Assembly: GCF_019059575.1 (NCBI RefSeq)
Contig: NW_024881620.1
Location: 124,001-188,000 of the forward strand
Length of the DNA: 64,000 nucleotides
Direction of reading: 5' to 3'
DNA from: Amphibalanus amphitrite
Taxonomy: Eukaryota; Arthropoda; Thecostraca; Balanomorpha; Balanidae
In this document: positions 1-64,000 of the stretch, piece after piece
Numbering within the stretch: position 1 is the stretch's first letter
Layout: each line of letters begins with the position of its first letter
Made by a program: the position numbers and the translations under genes
The notes under the pieces: generated by a model
What the model saw: the letters and a program-made list of their open reading frames with translations, nothing else
Database searches by the model: none
What the model was told of the DNA's origin: nothing

Positions 1-741
1 AAATGCTGTTCATATAACACAAACAACATCACCTCCCATCACCTTGAGGATTCACACCTTTCACCCCATTTCATGTTACCCTTCAAACATTGTGTTGCCC
101 ACTCAGTATTTGTACATATTATTGTCAGTAGTCCTGGCAGGAAAAGTCTGTGATTGTTGGTCAATGAATAATAAAAGCTTCTGCAGCCAGCGAATGGGAC
201 AGACTATGTGGCAGACACCGGCGGCCGGCGGCAAAGCCGAAGAGGGTGCTCTGCTCGGTATATTTCATCTGATAGCGCGCGGAATTGGCTTCATTTTGGT
301 GTTATATGATATCCTGATCATTTTTGGATGCTTGGGTCCATCTCCATAGAATTAGACATCCAGTGGTCTGGTCAATATGGCTAATCATCCATCATCCTGT
401 CAATCAAGACCATCTAAACGGATAAATTCCTGGTCTGGCATCTTGCCCCCCCCCCCCTTTAATTCCCTCTGCTCGTTTCCGCCGCATATGAGTTCCTTGT
501 GTGTTTTGAACTACGTCACAGCGCAAACAAACAAAAGGGTTTGCATGCGAAGCAGCCTTCACTGCTGCGGTGCTGTAAGCACCGATATGGTGTCACTAAA
601 TCTGCGTGTCGTGGTCGTTTTTAGTAACTCAAGAGAAAGTGAAACTGCGGCCCGCTCAAGGCGTGTAGCCGCTCACTGTACGACCCGTCACTGTCACCTG
701 ACCGTCACCTTTCCATGCCCCTTCTCTCCCATGTATTGCAG
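1..741. other. Upstream region, no gene recognised
   Basis: Nothing with recognisable coding potential was seen. It contains a C homopolymer near 447-457. It is probably the 5' flank or 5'-UTR intron of the GALNT gene. Confidence 0.4.
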
Positions 742-934
742 GCACGTCGGGGCCGCGCTGTGTGGACTGGCCAGCTGACGGCGCCGCCAGCGGACTGCGG
801 TCGGCGCCAGCTGACTGCGGCTGCCGCCGTCCAGTCGGCGGTCGGCTCCCGGTCGGGTCGGGTCTCTCCGCCAGGTGTGTGCCGCGATCGCCGGTGACGC
901 GTCCCTCCGCGCCGCCACCGTCCGACTCGCCACC
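742..934 (+). other. Probable 5' UTR part of the first coding exon of the GALNT gene
   Basis: A pyrimidine-rich run ending in ATTGCAG (AG at 740-741) looks like a 3' splice site, so the first coding exon probably begins at 742. An untranslated exon and the promoter would then lie upstream. An in-frame upstream ATG is at 875. This is inference from splice-site appearance only. Confidence 0.45.
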
Positions 935-54893
<53,959 letters not shown>

Positions 54894-56161
54894 GCGCCGC
54901 CTGTCGGCCGGACTGCGAACTAGCCGTGTGATAGCGGCGCTAGTGCAATGCCAGCAGGCAGTGACGAAACATTCCACAGTGCGCTGTGCGTGTATTTATT
55001 TGAGACTGGTCGGGCCGGCCGGTCGGGCCGCGGCGGACTATGTCGCCGCGGACGGACAGAAGGCGGCCTGCACCGCACATATCCCGCCACTGGTCCTTGT
55101 GGTCCGTGTGGACCGCACCTGACTGGTCCGAGTGGTCCCTGTGGTTAATGTGGCGGCCCGGTGCCAAACTGAGAGCTAGCGCGGCCCGAGCGCCGGCTAA
55201 CAGTGGCCGTTGGCTCGGTAGTGCCATGACGCGGCGGCTGTCGGGGCCGCCGCCGCCCGCACCCCTATCAGACGAGCCGCCATCCCAGCGGTGCACCGTG
55301 TGACGGATCAACAGACCGCAGCGTGTGTCCTCATTCCAGAGATTGACGAGACAGTGTTGTATACTCTCACATCAGTATTGTGACGCCCGTTTTCAGACTG
55401 ACGTTGAGGGTCGAGAGATGTGGGCCTGATACAGGCCGATAGCTGTTCAATGGGGGAGTTTGGGGTACCTACGTTTTCAGTGGTCTGATGGTTGGGCCGG
55501 GGCTAGGCTGGTGTGCTCGGTGAAATTGTTTTTATTGGCATTCCACGTACTTATATCGTCTCAGCGATCTGCCCTCTGTCCTGTGGTAAATTTCACAAGT
55601 GCCTGGCTGTGTTGTATGACAAATACAATTTCTTTGCGAACTGTTTCTTCTTTCAGTCTTAACGTATCAATCTGTCTCGTGCTCACCAAAGGAGATTGTT
55701 AATCGTAAATATGCTACAAACTGACATTCGCCTGCCATGAATACGCTGATAGTGACAGCGACTCTACCAAGTACCTGTCATTTAGCAAATTCGGCATTCG
55801 TTTAGGCACTATTCAGATCAAGCAAAATGCTGCTCATGTGGGCTCAACCCAACGCTCAACCTAGCCTAACCTAAATGGAAGTCGCTAGGTGCTTGGAAAG
55901 TTGTACCGGCGCACGTTATGCGCTGTGAAGAAACGTGTACCATGATGAGACTTTCGAAGTTCCGATTATAAGATGATTGCAGTGGACATGTCTCGTGGCT
56001 CATGCCTTTCCCATGTTTTATTCTTATTAGTTTGCAAGTTATTGCGTGCTGTTGAAGAAAATTGTCTGTGTACGGCACACAGCGTCACTACGTACCACGC
56101 AGCGTACGTGGTCCCGTATTCGCACAAAGCACAGCACTCTGCCGAAAAAGCAACTACCACC
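54894..56161. other. Convergent intergenic region with both 3' UTRs
   Basis: It separates the stop codons of the GALNT gene (+) and DRC9 (-). I see no canonical AATAAA on the + strand here, only an AATACA variant at 55622-55627. A canonical signal for the - strand gene is at 56017-56022. No other gene. Confidence 0.55.
56017..56022 (-). terminator. Polyadenylation signal AATAAA of the DRC9 gene
   Basis: AATAAA read on the - strand, about 140 bp after the DRC9 stop codon. Confidence 0.6.
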
Positions 56162-56410
56162 TCATTTCTTCTTCTTGGCGTCTTTCTTTGCCTTCTTGGC
56201 TGCCTTTTTGGCCTTTTTGAGTTTCTTTTTGAACTTTTTGCGCTCGGCGTATCCCTTCCAGTAGGCCTGGATGACGGTGGCGGCGTGCACCCTGCGCGCC
56301 TCCTCCTGGAGTCGCTCCTCCTCCTCTCGGAGCTCCTCGTCGTCCTCCTCGATGACGCGCGTGTACTCGGCGAACCGGTCCTTCACCTCGCACAGCGCCT
56401 GGAAGTTTTG
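56162..56410 (-). CDS. DRC9 coding exon 9: IQ motif and Lys-rich tail
   Basis: Residues 404-485 and the stop. An acidic coiled coil leads into AATVIQAYWKGYAER (calmodulin-binding IQ motif), then a tail of Lys and Ala. The acceptor is GGTGCAG. Confidence 0.92.
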   Translation of the reverse strand, partial: QNFQALCEVKDRFAEYTRVIEEDDEELREEEERLQEEARRVHAATVIQAYWKGYAERKKFKKKLKKAKKAAKKAKKDAKKKK

Positions 56411-57954
56411 CTGCACCGCGGGGAGAGAGGGTCGGTGAGAGGACGGCTTTTAGACCAGGATAAAACGCAACGATTCTTCATTATTGCTGCAGGGGTAGTT
56501 AAACACAGACTTTGATTGGTGCTTGAAACTGCTCAAAAAGTGAAGGGCTTAGCTTAAACAAAAGGATTTGAAAATGAACCCCTCCCAATTCCCATTATGT
56601 AGACTTCTGGTGGTTCGGTCCCATCCGACGGTGTAAAGCCCACCTGCTTCTGGTATTTGAGGTTGCTCAGCTCGCGTTCCTTAGCGTCCGTGTCCACGTC
56701 GAACTTGGTCAACCTCTGATCCAGAGTTTCGTTCAGCTCCTGGCAAAACAAGTGTCGGATGTCTCAGTGCCTTCAAACGTGACTTTGCGTGGCATTTGAT
56801 AGCTATCCAGCAATGCCTTGTAAATGTTGCCTACATCAGTTACTATTTTCAATTTTGTACGCAGCTCGCCAACTCACTGGAACGAAACTACCGTTCTACT
56901 TCGACCAACTCACAGAGCCACCTCTCCCCAACTCACATCGAGCGAGTCCCTGAGCTGGCTCTCGATCTCGGTGTTGACCCGGGTCTCGTAGTCGCACATG
57001 ACGCGGGCGTGCTCGGCCTCCTGTCGTTTGGCCATCCGTCGTGTCTCCAGCTGCCCGTCTGAGGTGACCAGGCGCGCCTGCATGGAGGCCTGCGTGTAGC
57101 GCATCTCCATCCCGGTTCGGGCCAGCACCTCCTGCAGCTCGTCCTGTGAGAAAGGAGACGGTTCAGGGAGTCGAACGGAGACAGGGAGGAGACTGGGACC
57201 TTTCAAGCATCGAGCTATGACCATGTTCCTTGTTTGTAGTGCGTGGAAGCCATCCTAGATCACGGCATAGGACGTCAATTTGTCAAAGGGTGCGTGAGGT
57301 CATGCAAGTGTTGTTAACTGCTAACAGCATGCTTTTGGTGTGCTGCGGTTATGCATGTTTGCATAAGGCTTACCTTTAGTTCCAAAATGGTCTCGTCGCG
57401 GTCTCTGATCTCTTCCACCATTGAGACTTTTAGCTGGCGGATTTCCTTTCTCAGCTCAGCAATGCGCTGCGAATTCGCAATGGCATCCTCCTGCGAAGCA
57501 AAATGCAGTGAAGGTAAAGCTGTTGAGAATGTGGATGGCCTCTGAAGGAAATCCATCAACCAGGGGAATGGAGACGGCCGTAACGCGTTGATCGGCCCAA
57601 GTATTTATGTATTCAAAATGTTCATAATCAATTAAATGCACCTGACCGCACAGAATCATGACATTGGGCACTGGGCTGACCTGCAATTAACCAAACATAT
57701 GGCGTTTAGCCATTTCCGGTAACTGCAGACAACGCTAACCTTCATTGGACACCGAACTGAACTGACGCACCTCGATCAGGACAAACTCCTGCCGCCGGAT
57801 GCCCTCGGCTTCCACGGCCTCAATGAGAGGAACGTACGAGTTCTCCCTGCGCAGCTCCTTCATTAGACGGTCCAGCACCTGTGAAAACAGCCGGCGGGAG
57901 GGAGGGGAAGGCGTGAGGGAAGAAGGAAGGAGGAGAAGAGAGAGGGGAGAGAGA

Positions 57955-58040
<86 letters not shown>

Positions 58041-60310
58041 AAGAGAGTTCTCATTTATCTTTTGTTTAACTTTGGAAACTGAAAATAATGTTGGCAAATA
58101 ACTAAATAAACTACATTTATAGCTGTATCCTAGGCGACGCTGCCAGCCAGAACTCGACTCGGCTGAGCGATTCGAGTTTGTATGTTAGTTCTGTTCGGTA
58201 ACTGAGCTCGGAAAGGTTACGAGAGCCACAGAATCAAGTGATATTGCAAACTCTGAGATAGTGTTCCAATAGAGTCCTCGATTTCATTTGATTCCATGAC
58301 AAACTGGCGCACGGTGATACCCTAGCATTGTTTCCTCGCGTATTCATGAGGTCACGTGCTTCCCGTTACCTTGCTGAGGTAGGCCCGGTCCTGTTGTATC
58401 TTCACCAGACTGGGGTTAGCCGGCACGATGTGATCACCTCGATTGCTGCGGATTTTCAGCGGCTCATCCTCCTCCCGACGGAACCTGACCGAATTCACGT
58501 CATAAGCGACCGCGTCACACAGGGCATTACACTAAATACACAGCTCGCAGCGCCCGCCTGACGATATTCCTGTCCATATATCAATATGGCGCCAGTAGTG
58601 AACGCCTGCGGGGTATGCTGTACCGCATGACAAGGCCGATTCCGCCCGGCCCGACTGGAATAACGATATTCCTGTCCATAGATGGCGACAGTGGTGAACG
58701 CCTACGGAGTATGCTGCACCGCATGACTCAATACGATCCGCACTCCGCAGCGCCCGGCTGACGATATTCCTATTCATAGATGGCGCTGGTAGTGAACGCC
58801 TGTGGGGTATGCTGTACCGCATGACAAGGCCGATCCCGCTCGCCCGGACGCACCGTAATTCAGGTGTGGACCTTGCAATAGCCAATATTCTGTTGATAAT
58901 GAGGCAAATGAGAATAGTTTGAGCGTCAATTGCTACCTTTCGTCAGACTATAAAAGGCCAGTTTATTCATAATAATCAGCTAGGCTAACATTTTAAAACA
59001 AGAGTTCTTGGAACTCATCTTTGTGATTGATTTACCCAGGTAATAGTGCCTAGGCAAATTACCTTTGTCGCAACGTCTCCTTTTCATCGACGTAGTCTTT
59101 GATGTAAGGCGCGGCGATTATCTTTCCCAGCACCTCGAGCTGCTGGTTGTACTCGTCCAGAAGGGCATAAACCACCTACAAGAGCAGATATAGGTGATCA
59201 GATGGGCTTTTGAAATAATTACTCTGGAAAGACATTAATATGCCTATTAATGTGTCCATTACGACACTTAACGGCCATATTATTCGGTTTGATCGATTAT
59301 CAGAAGCATAAACCGGCGTACTCGAGCTCTTGTAAATAGCAGGACTCTATAGATACCATGGTCACTTTGAGTCTGTTCGGCTCGCCGTTGTCCCATTTAG
59401 CGTGTAACAGGCCCGCCTACCTGTGCGTCCACCTCGGAGAGCAGACTGTTGGCCAGCAGGTACTTGTCGCCCGTCTGATCCCAGTCGTTACCCGTCAGAG
59501 CGGGCTCCTGAGTCCTGCTCTGAGCGCTGTCCATCTGTCGAGTGCGCGACATCGAAGGACGTCAAGTGAGGTCAGTTGTGAGACGACGCTACGGATTGGC
59601 TCAATGCGCATCTATACTTGGTGAGGGTTCTTGGAACAGCGAAAACTGCCCTTGGGATTGACCCTGGCCACACTCAACTCGAAGGAGATACATGTCGGTT
59701 TTTATTGCCTTATTGCATTTTCTTGCTTTCTAATATTCCAGAGAGAGAGCCCGCAATTATGGGATTTTTACACTAGTGGAATCTCAGCCAGAATTTTTGA
59801 TGAACGTTAACTTTAATCAACGCTGCCCGTTATTCTTATAGCTGAGAGATGAGCTTTCATAGCAAAGTACGATAAGACCTTACACAAACATTTTAGAGCG
59901 AATTCAAAGTTTTCCTGCAGCATAAGGCATTAAAAAAGAGAACAATTGTTGACGATAAGTATTGGTCTCACCTCGCGTTCTGATGGTTTGTCAGCGACGG
60001 ACTCCGGGGCCGCCAGGGAGCCCGCCAGAGATGCTGTAGAGATGCCATCTCCCTTTCCAGGGACCGTAATATTGGGAATGGAAGACAAACCATTTGTGGT
60101 CTGCTCATCCTGCGCAGGGTTACCATCTTCATCCTCGTCAGGCTCAATGGTAACAGATGAATGATGTGAATAGGACTGACGAGATTCTTCACTCAACCCC
60201 ATCACGTGCGAGCTTCCATCGAGGCTCTCGTTGTCTTCAGACGCATTGTCAGCAAGCGAAGACGCGATGCTCGCACGGCTTTGGGCAGGTGAAGAGTTGT
60301 CTTCCTCCAT
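56162..60310 (-). CDS. DRC9 (IQCG): Dynein regulatory complex subunit 9 (IQ domain-containing protein G), spliced gene
   Basis: A subunit of the nexin-dynein regulatory complex, which links axonemal doublets and controls beating of motile cilia and sperm flagella. Nine coding exons on the - strand: 60310-59972, 59534-59421, 59175-59063, 58484-58370, 57878-57771, 57490-57374, 57143-56937, 56739-56644, 56410-56162. They sum to 1458 nt (485 aa plus stop) with consistent GT-AG sites and phases. The acidic, Ser-rich N-terminus (1-113) is disordered. The rest is coiled coil, with SLVKIQQDRAYLSKVLDRL and ERELSNLKYQKQQNFQAL in the family pattern. An IQ motif (I450-Q451 to R460, VIQAYWKGYAER) and a Lys-rich tail end the protein. 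The match to vertebrate IQCG (about 443 aa) is from memory. DRC10 also ends in an IQ motif, but the coiled-coil segments fit DRC9 better. Confidence 0.88.
56644..56739 (-). CDS. DRC9 coding exon 8
   Basis: Residues 372-403 (ELNETLDQRLTKFDVDTDAK, then ERELSNLKYQKQ), the most diagnostic family segment. The acceptor is GCCAG and the donor GTGGGC; phase 0. Confidence 0.9.
56937..57143 (-). CDS. DRC9 coding exon 7
   Basis: Residues 303-371, coiled coil from DELQEVLARTG to SQLRDSLD. The acceptor is CACAG and the donor GTGAGT; phase 0. Confidence 0.88.
57374..57490 (-). CDS. DRC9 coding exon 6
   Basis: Residues 264-302, coiled coil (AELRKEIRQLKVSMVEEI). The acceptor is TCGCAG and the donor GTAAGC; phase 0. 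Confidence 0.88.
57771..57878 (-). CDS. DRC9 coding exon 5
   Basis: Residues 228-263 (VLDRLMKELRRENSYVPLIE and onward), a conserved family segment. The acceptor is TCACAG; a (CT)n tract on the transcribed sense lies 55-170 bp upstream of it. The donor is GTGCGT. Confidence 0.88.
57934..58047. repeat. (GA)n microsatellite in DRC9 intron 4
   Basis: A GA tract of about 110 bp. On the DRC9 sense strand it reads (CT)n and sits just upstream of the exon 5 acceptor. Confidence 0.97.
58370..58484 (-). CDS. DRC9 coding exon 4
   Basis: Residues 189-227, ending in SLVKIQQDRAYLSK. The acceptor (GGTCAG) has a weak pyrimidine tract but is the only one that keeps phase with exon 3. The donor is GTAACG. 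Confidence 0.8.
58561..58860. repeat. Three ~100-bp tandem repeats in DRC9 intron 3
   Basis: Units start with ACGATATTCC at 58561, 58663 and 58761. They share GTGAACGCCT, GTATGCTG and ACCGCATGAC in the same order. Identity is high but not complete. Confidence 0.9.
59063..59175 (-). CDS. DRC9 coding exon 3
   Basis: Residues 152-188 (VVYALLDEYNQQLEVLGKI and onward), matching the first conserved helix of the family. The acceptor is TTGTAG; the donor GTAATT follows a split Arg codon. Confidence 0.85.
59421..59534 (-). CDS. DRC9 coding exon 2
   Basis: Residues 114-151 (MDSAQSRTQE to SEVDAQ), phase 0 on both sides. The exon begins with ATG right after the acceptor CGACAG, so it could also start a shorter protein. 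Confidence 0.8.
59972..60310 (-). CDS. DRC9 coding exon 1
   Basis: Residues 1-113, starting MEEDNSSPAQ at the ATG with context ACAATGG (60310). Rich in Ser, Glu and Asp; no domain. The donor is GTGAGA. A GTG two codons upstream extends the frame but is not a plausible start. Confidence 0.75.
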
Positions 60311-60633
60311 TGTCACTTCGTATCTAAGAGATCACGTTAAAGCTGTTACAGCTTTTCATAATCATCATATGCACCATTCAATACTTTTGCTACACTATCA
60401 CGTATCATGGCACAGCATGGATGCTACCACTGCGAATGATGCTACGCTGAACCAGCACTGACAAGCGAGGAGCAGTCAAATGCGGTTCACCCATTATCGA
60501 TTATACAACGTCCAGCCGTCCAGCTGTACCCAGGCTGTTTCGTGGGGACTGATGGCGCGCCAAGCCGAACAACCAATGGCAATAGTACACAGACTCGCGG
60601 CTTGTGGCGCTTGACGGCAAAATGAGTAGAGCT

Positions 60634-60647
60634 GTTGCCATGGTAAC
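60634..60647 (-). promoter_or_regulatory. RFX X-box in the DRC9 promoter region
   Basis: GTTGCCATGGTAAC is a perfect palindrome and an exact match to the RFX consensus GTHNYYATRRNAAC. Its near edge is 324 bp upstream of the DRC9 ATG. RFX factors drive ciliary genes in animals, so this supports the gene identification. Confidence 0.75.
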
Positions 60648-61543
60648 AAATATCTCTTAATGCTTCCACCAGTCAGCACTTTTTATTGTCTTTTTTTCAA
60701 TCAAACACCCCTACCCAGCCAGCTAAGAATGCAAAAATCGTCATTTTAATTCGACATCGGTGCGGGAAGTCTGCCTTGAGCTCCTATAACCTTATAAAAT
60801 CAAACGCTGCACTGCAACACAGCCAATTCCTTCGCTGCATCTTCCCCATCATAGAAAAAGGGTAAAACAAATGGTACTCAGCAGGCAACATTCATACGGC
60901 TCGTCATGACCCGGTCATCCGAAAGACAACTAACGATGCGTCGGTGTATATTGTGAAGTGAGGATAAATTCACATGCAACAATCGCAACGTTATCCATCT
61001 ATTTGTCAAAGACACGTTGATGAATATCGATTCATATAAAGAATGGGTAATTATCGTTTCAAAACATGATTTAAACATTTAATCAACACGCAACATACAT
61101 ATTACAAAAAGCAATAACTTAACATGAACATGACGGGTATATGCGTTGCCAGGGCATCAGGCCGCCAGATCACCTAGTTAAATAGCAAACTCTCCTGAGT
61201 CAAAGTCTACTCAATATTCACTCTGGTGATCTGTTGCTTAGCCGCTGACTTCAATGCTCGCACGTGTAGCATGAAAGACGGGAGTCTTCAAGTCCCTCTG
61301 CTGTCTCCTTCTGGAGCCAAGTATGATATGTCTGTACAAATAAGTACACAATAAAGGCGAGGGCATGCACACATGTGACGAGAGACTGTCGCCGGCGACA
61401 GTGCAGGGAAGGTGGGGACGAATACTCATGGAATCACGGTGAGGTGACAGTTATGCTATCGGAGTCAACCATTCCACAAATCTCGCAACATTGGCGGCAC
61501 TACAGGTGTGAGACAAGGGTCAGCAACTTCACTTATAATGGAC

Positions 61544-61581
61544 CATAGACCTCTGTATACAGAGGTATACAGAGGTCTATG
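61544..61581. repeat. Palindrome related to 7646-7673, expanded copy
   Basis: It has the same outer arms as the 28-bp palindrome, but the inner AGAGGTATAC is an additional 10-bp unit, giving 38 bp. Confidence 0.85.
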
Positions 61582-62154
61582 AACGGACAAAACTGACAAC
61601 ATACCGCACATAGGGTTCACAAAATGGTTGCATCTTCACTCGTAAGTTATGTTGCAATGCCAAAAATATGCCTTCAAGATAACTTCACAGTCTGCTGGTG
61701 AATAATGCCGTCGATGTAAGTTGCTTATGTTTGCTGTTATTAGAAGTGGTTAAATATTAAATATAGAACAATTATCAAGCACAAACTGAAACATGTCTAC
61801 AGTGGCTGGTATCATCTACAATATTTACGAGTATACTTGTCGATGCATAAAGCAAAGGCATTAAATGGGACGCAGGGCCCACTTTCACACATAGGGGTAT
61901 ACAGTGTGCAGCTGTAGCTGAAACAGTGGTACATTGAGCTCCGACGGACGAGGGCTGACGCCACGGTAGGTGACTATTCTGTGCACAGATGAGTCGATGT
62001 TCACAATATACTCACACACAATGCTCGCGGAATGTTTCACATTTCATCTGCATAGTTCTTTGAGTCGTTCGGCACCCATCAAGCTAGGTGTCATATGTTC
62101 GTTTTCAGCACTGTTGAGTCAGAGTTTTACACTCACTGTCAACATGGAGCAATA

Positions 62155-64000
62155 ATGAGCTCAAATGCACCAGGTACTGTTCACACGCGCTGTGATTCGG
62201 CGGAGGTTGCCTGTGAAGTCAGGGCCGTGCGCTGCCCTCTACCGGTCGTATCTAGGACTACTGCTTACAACTACAAGCGGGCCGACTGGGAGGGCCTGCG
62301 CACAGTGCTGCGACTCACGCCGTGGAACATGCTGGACGGGCTGCCAGTGGATGACGCCACCGCCGTATTCTACGATCTGCTGAACGCGGCGATTCAAGAT
62401 CACGTCCCAGTCGTCCAGATCAGGCGCAGGCAACCACCATGGTTCGACGTGGAGATTCGGAGGGCACTCAAGGAGAAGGAGTCTGCTCACCGGCGGTTGA
62501 AGAGGGACCAGACTGCAGAGAATCAAGCAACATTTAGGGAAAAACGTAGAGAGTTCAAACACATAGCAAGCGTGAAATTCTACTCATATCTAAAAGGCCT
62601 GGTAGGTGACCTGAAAACAAATCCGAAACGCTTTTGGACTTTTATTAAATGTATCAAAGGGAAACACAGTGAAATGTCGCACCTTGTCGATCATGGTCGT
62701 AGGATTGTGGATGACCGCGAGAAAGCTGATGTATTGAACCGCATGTTCTCCAGCAAATTCTCTGATCCCGCTGTTGCCGTGCTGCCGTCGGCTCCGGATC
62801 ACGCGCTTGACCCACTGTGCTCATTCTATGTCTCGGAGGAACTTGTCCGTGGAATCCTTTGTAGCATCAATCAGCACAAAGCGTGTGGACCGGACAATGT
62901 AAGCGCGCGTATTATTAGCGAATGTGCCGTTGAGCTGACGGTCCCTGTAACCAAGCTGTGCCGGTTGTCGCTGGAACAAGGTGTGTTCCCAGCAGCTTGG
63001 AAGCGCGGCAACATTGTGGCGATCCACAAAAAGGGTTCGAAGGCGTTGCCTTTTAACTACCGGTCCGTGTCACTTTTACCTCTTTTTAGCAAGGTTCTGG
63101 AGCGCGTCGTTTTTAACACGCTGTATAAACATGTGAAACCCGTTCTCTCGGAGAAACAGCACGGATTCATGCCTCATCGTTCATGCGTCACCAACTTAGC
63201 TACGATGCTGCACGCTGCCTGGAGCAACATCTCTGCTGGCTCTCAGACGGATGTGATTTACACCGATTTTTCCGCGGCCTTCCAAAGCGTTAATCATAAG
63301 CTGCTTCTTCACAAACTAAAGCATTCTTTCCATATTTCGGACAAAGCTTTCGATTGGTGTGAATCGTATCTGTCTGGGAGGCGGCAGCGGGTGGTTGTGA
63401 AGGGCAAGTGCTCGGAGTGGGCGCCGGTAACGTCGGGAACACCCGAAGGCGGGATTCTCTCACCATCGCTCTTTGCGTGTTTCATTAATGACCTACCGGA
63501 GTACGTAGAGGCGAACGCACTCATGTTTGCGGACGACGTGAAGATGTACGGGAAGGTAGACAGCGACGCAGATGTACAGTTCATACAGCGCCAGATCGAC
63601 TCTTTGTGCCGGTGGTCTGCAAAATGGGGCCTGACGCTCAATGCGGCTAAATGCAAGATGCTCACCCTGACATTGAGGCGTCAGCCGGTCTCCAGCGCCT
63701 ACACGATAGACGGAGTCGAGCTGGAGCGAGTGAGAGTCATGCGCGATCTTGGCGTGCTCATAGATGAGAAGCTGACGTTCGCTGAACATGTTGACGCCGT
63801 GGTGCACCGTGCTAACAGAGCTCTAGGGCTTCTTATTCGAACGTTTCAGACCGGAAAGTGCGGCCATACATTTGACAAGTCAATGAGAAAACCAATCATA
63901 GGCACCTTCTGTGCAAACGTGCGCTCTATACTAGAATTTTGCAGCGTGATTTGGGGAGGCGCAGCCGAAACTCACATGAAGAGGATAGAGCGCATCCAAC
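62155..64000 (+). CDS. Partial reverse transcriptase ORF of a 5'-truncated LINE (Jockey/CR1 type), cut by the window end
   Basis: Open from an ATG at 62155 for 615 codons to the window edge. It copies element RNA at nicked DNA. Visible in order: the endonuclease-RT linker (YNYKRADWEGLRTVLRL, PPWFDVEIRRALKEKE), RT motifs KACGPDNV, HKKGSKALPFNYRSVSLLP, KQHGFMPHRS, TDFSAAF (D at 63265), SGTPEGGILSPSLF, and MFADDVKMYG with the catalytic DD at 63532-63537. No endonuclease is found upstream, so the insertion is 5'-truncated near 62150-62200, as is usual for target-primed integration. Motif A reads AAFQSV where the second Asp (AFD) is usual; the first, catalytic Asp is kept. No stop or frameshift is seen. 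Confidence 0.9.
   Translation, partial: MSSNAPGTVHTRCDSAEVACEVRAVRCPLPVVSRTTAYNYKRADWEGLRTVLRLTPWNMLDGLPVDDATAVFYDLLNAAIQDHVPVVQIRRRQPPWFDVEIRRALKEKESAHRRLKRDQTAENQATFREKRREFKHIASVKFYSYLKGLVGDLKTNPKRFWTFIKCIKGKHSEMSHLVDHGRRIVDDREKADVLNRMFSSKFSDPAVAVLPSAPDHALDPLCSFYVSEELVRGILCSINQHKACGPDNVSARIISECAVELTVPVTKLCRLSLEQGVFPAAWKRGNIVAIHKKGSKALPFNYRSVSLLPLFSKVLERVVFNTLYKHVKPVLSEKQHGFMPHRSCVTNLATMLHAAWSNISAGSQTDVIYTDFSAAFQSVNHKLLLHKLKHSFHISDKAFDWCESYLSGRRQRVVVKGKCSEWAPVTSGTPEGGILSPSLFACFINDLPEYVEANALMFADDVKMYGKVDSDADVQFIQRQIDSLCRWSAKWGLTLNAAKCKMLTLTLRRQPVSSAYTIDGVELERVRVMRDLGVLIDEKLTFAEHVDAVVHRANRALGLLIRTFQTGKCGHTFDKSMRKPIIGTFCANVRSILEFCSVIWGGAAETHMKRIERIQ
62155..64000 (+). mobile_element. 5'-truncated non-LTR retrotransposon, continuing past the window
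   Basis: Defined by the reverse transcriptase ORF above. The true 5' junction lies a little below or within the first 50 bp of that ORF, and the 3' end is not in the window, so no target duplication can be checked. It is of a different clade from the I-type element at 13.4-18.7 kb. Confidence 0.8.

Larger units (their letters stand above)
60311..62154. other. DRC9 5' flank and intergenic DNA
   Basis: It contains the DRC9 5' UTR, the promoter with the X-box, and the second palindrome copy (61544-61581). No other gene was recognised. Confidence 0.55.

Overview
This is a eukaryotic, intron-rich nuclear window that looks like an arthropod, plausibly a crustacean. The evidence is two spliced genes with GT-AG introns, an arthropod-like GALNT1/13-class glycosyltransferase, an I-clade LINE, several non-autonomous DNA transposons and many micro- and minisatellites. 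The species assignment is inference; no rRNA or mitochondrial marker is present.

Layout. Most of the window (about 0.7-54.9 kb, + strand) is one gene for a polypeptide N-acetylgalactosaminyltransferase (GALNT1/13 / fly Pgant9-like). It has 11 coding positions and the introns are in phase throughout, giving a 599-residue type II Golgi enzyme that starts O-GalNAc (mucin-type) glycosylation. Coding position 7 exists as two tandem copies (7a and 7b), each exactly 181 nt. They look like mutually exclusive exons that swap the catalytic flexible loop and the C-terminal part of the catalytic domain.

Convergent to it, on the - strand (56.2-60.3 kb), is a nine-coding-exon gene for DRC9/IQCG, a nexin-dynein regulatory complex subunit of motile cilia and sperm flagella. 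A perfect RFX X-box lies 324 bp upstream of its start codon. The two genes are neighbours but I see no functional link between them.

Mobile DNA fills the large introns. Intron 1 holds an antisense I-clade LINE with both ORFs intact (13.4-18.7 kb) and a duplicated 67-bp hairpin beyond its 3' ORF end. Intron 2 holds two abutting TTAA-flanked elements. The first (27.25-28.24 kb) carries a dense cluster of AGGTCA nuclear-receptor half-sites; the second (28.24-29.33 kb) carries a foldback with 74-bp arms. Intron 1 also has a 152-bp hAT MITE. Intron 4 has a second copy of that MITE nested in a 1.25-kb hAT element, and each insertion has a perfect 8-bp target duplication. Intron 8 has a perfect 105-bp inverted repeat. 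The window ends in a 5'-truncated Jockey/CR1-type LINE that runs off the edge.

The rest of the intronic and intergenic sequence shows only simple repeats, degenerate minisatellites and a 28-bp palindrome present in two places. I found no rRNA, tRNA, CRISPR array or bacterial feature.
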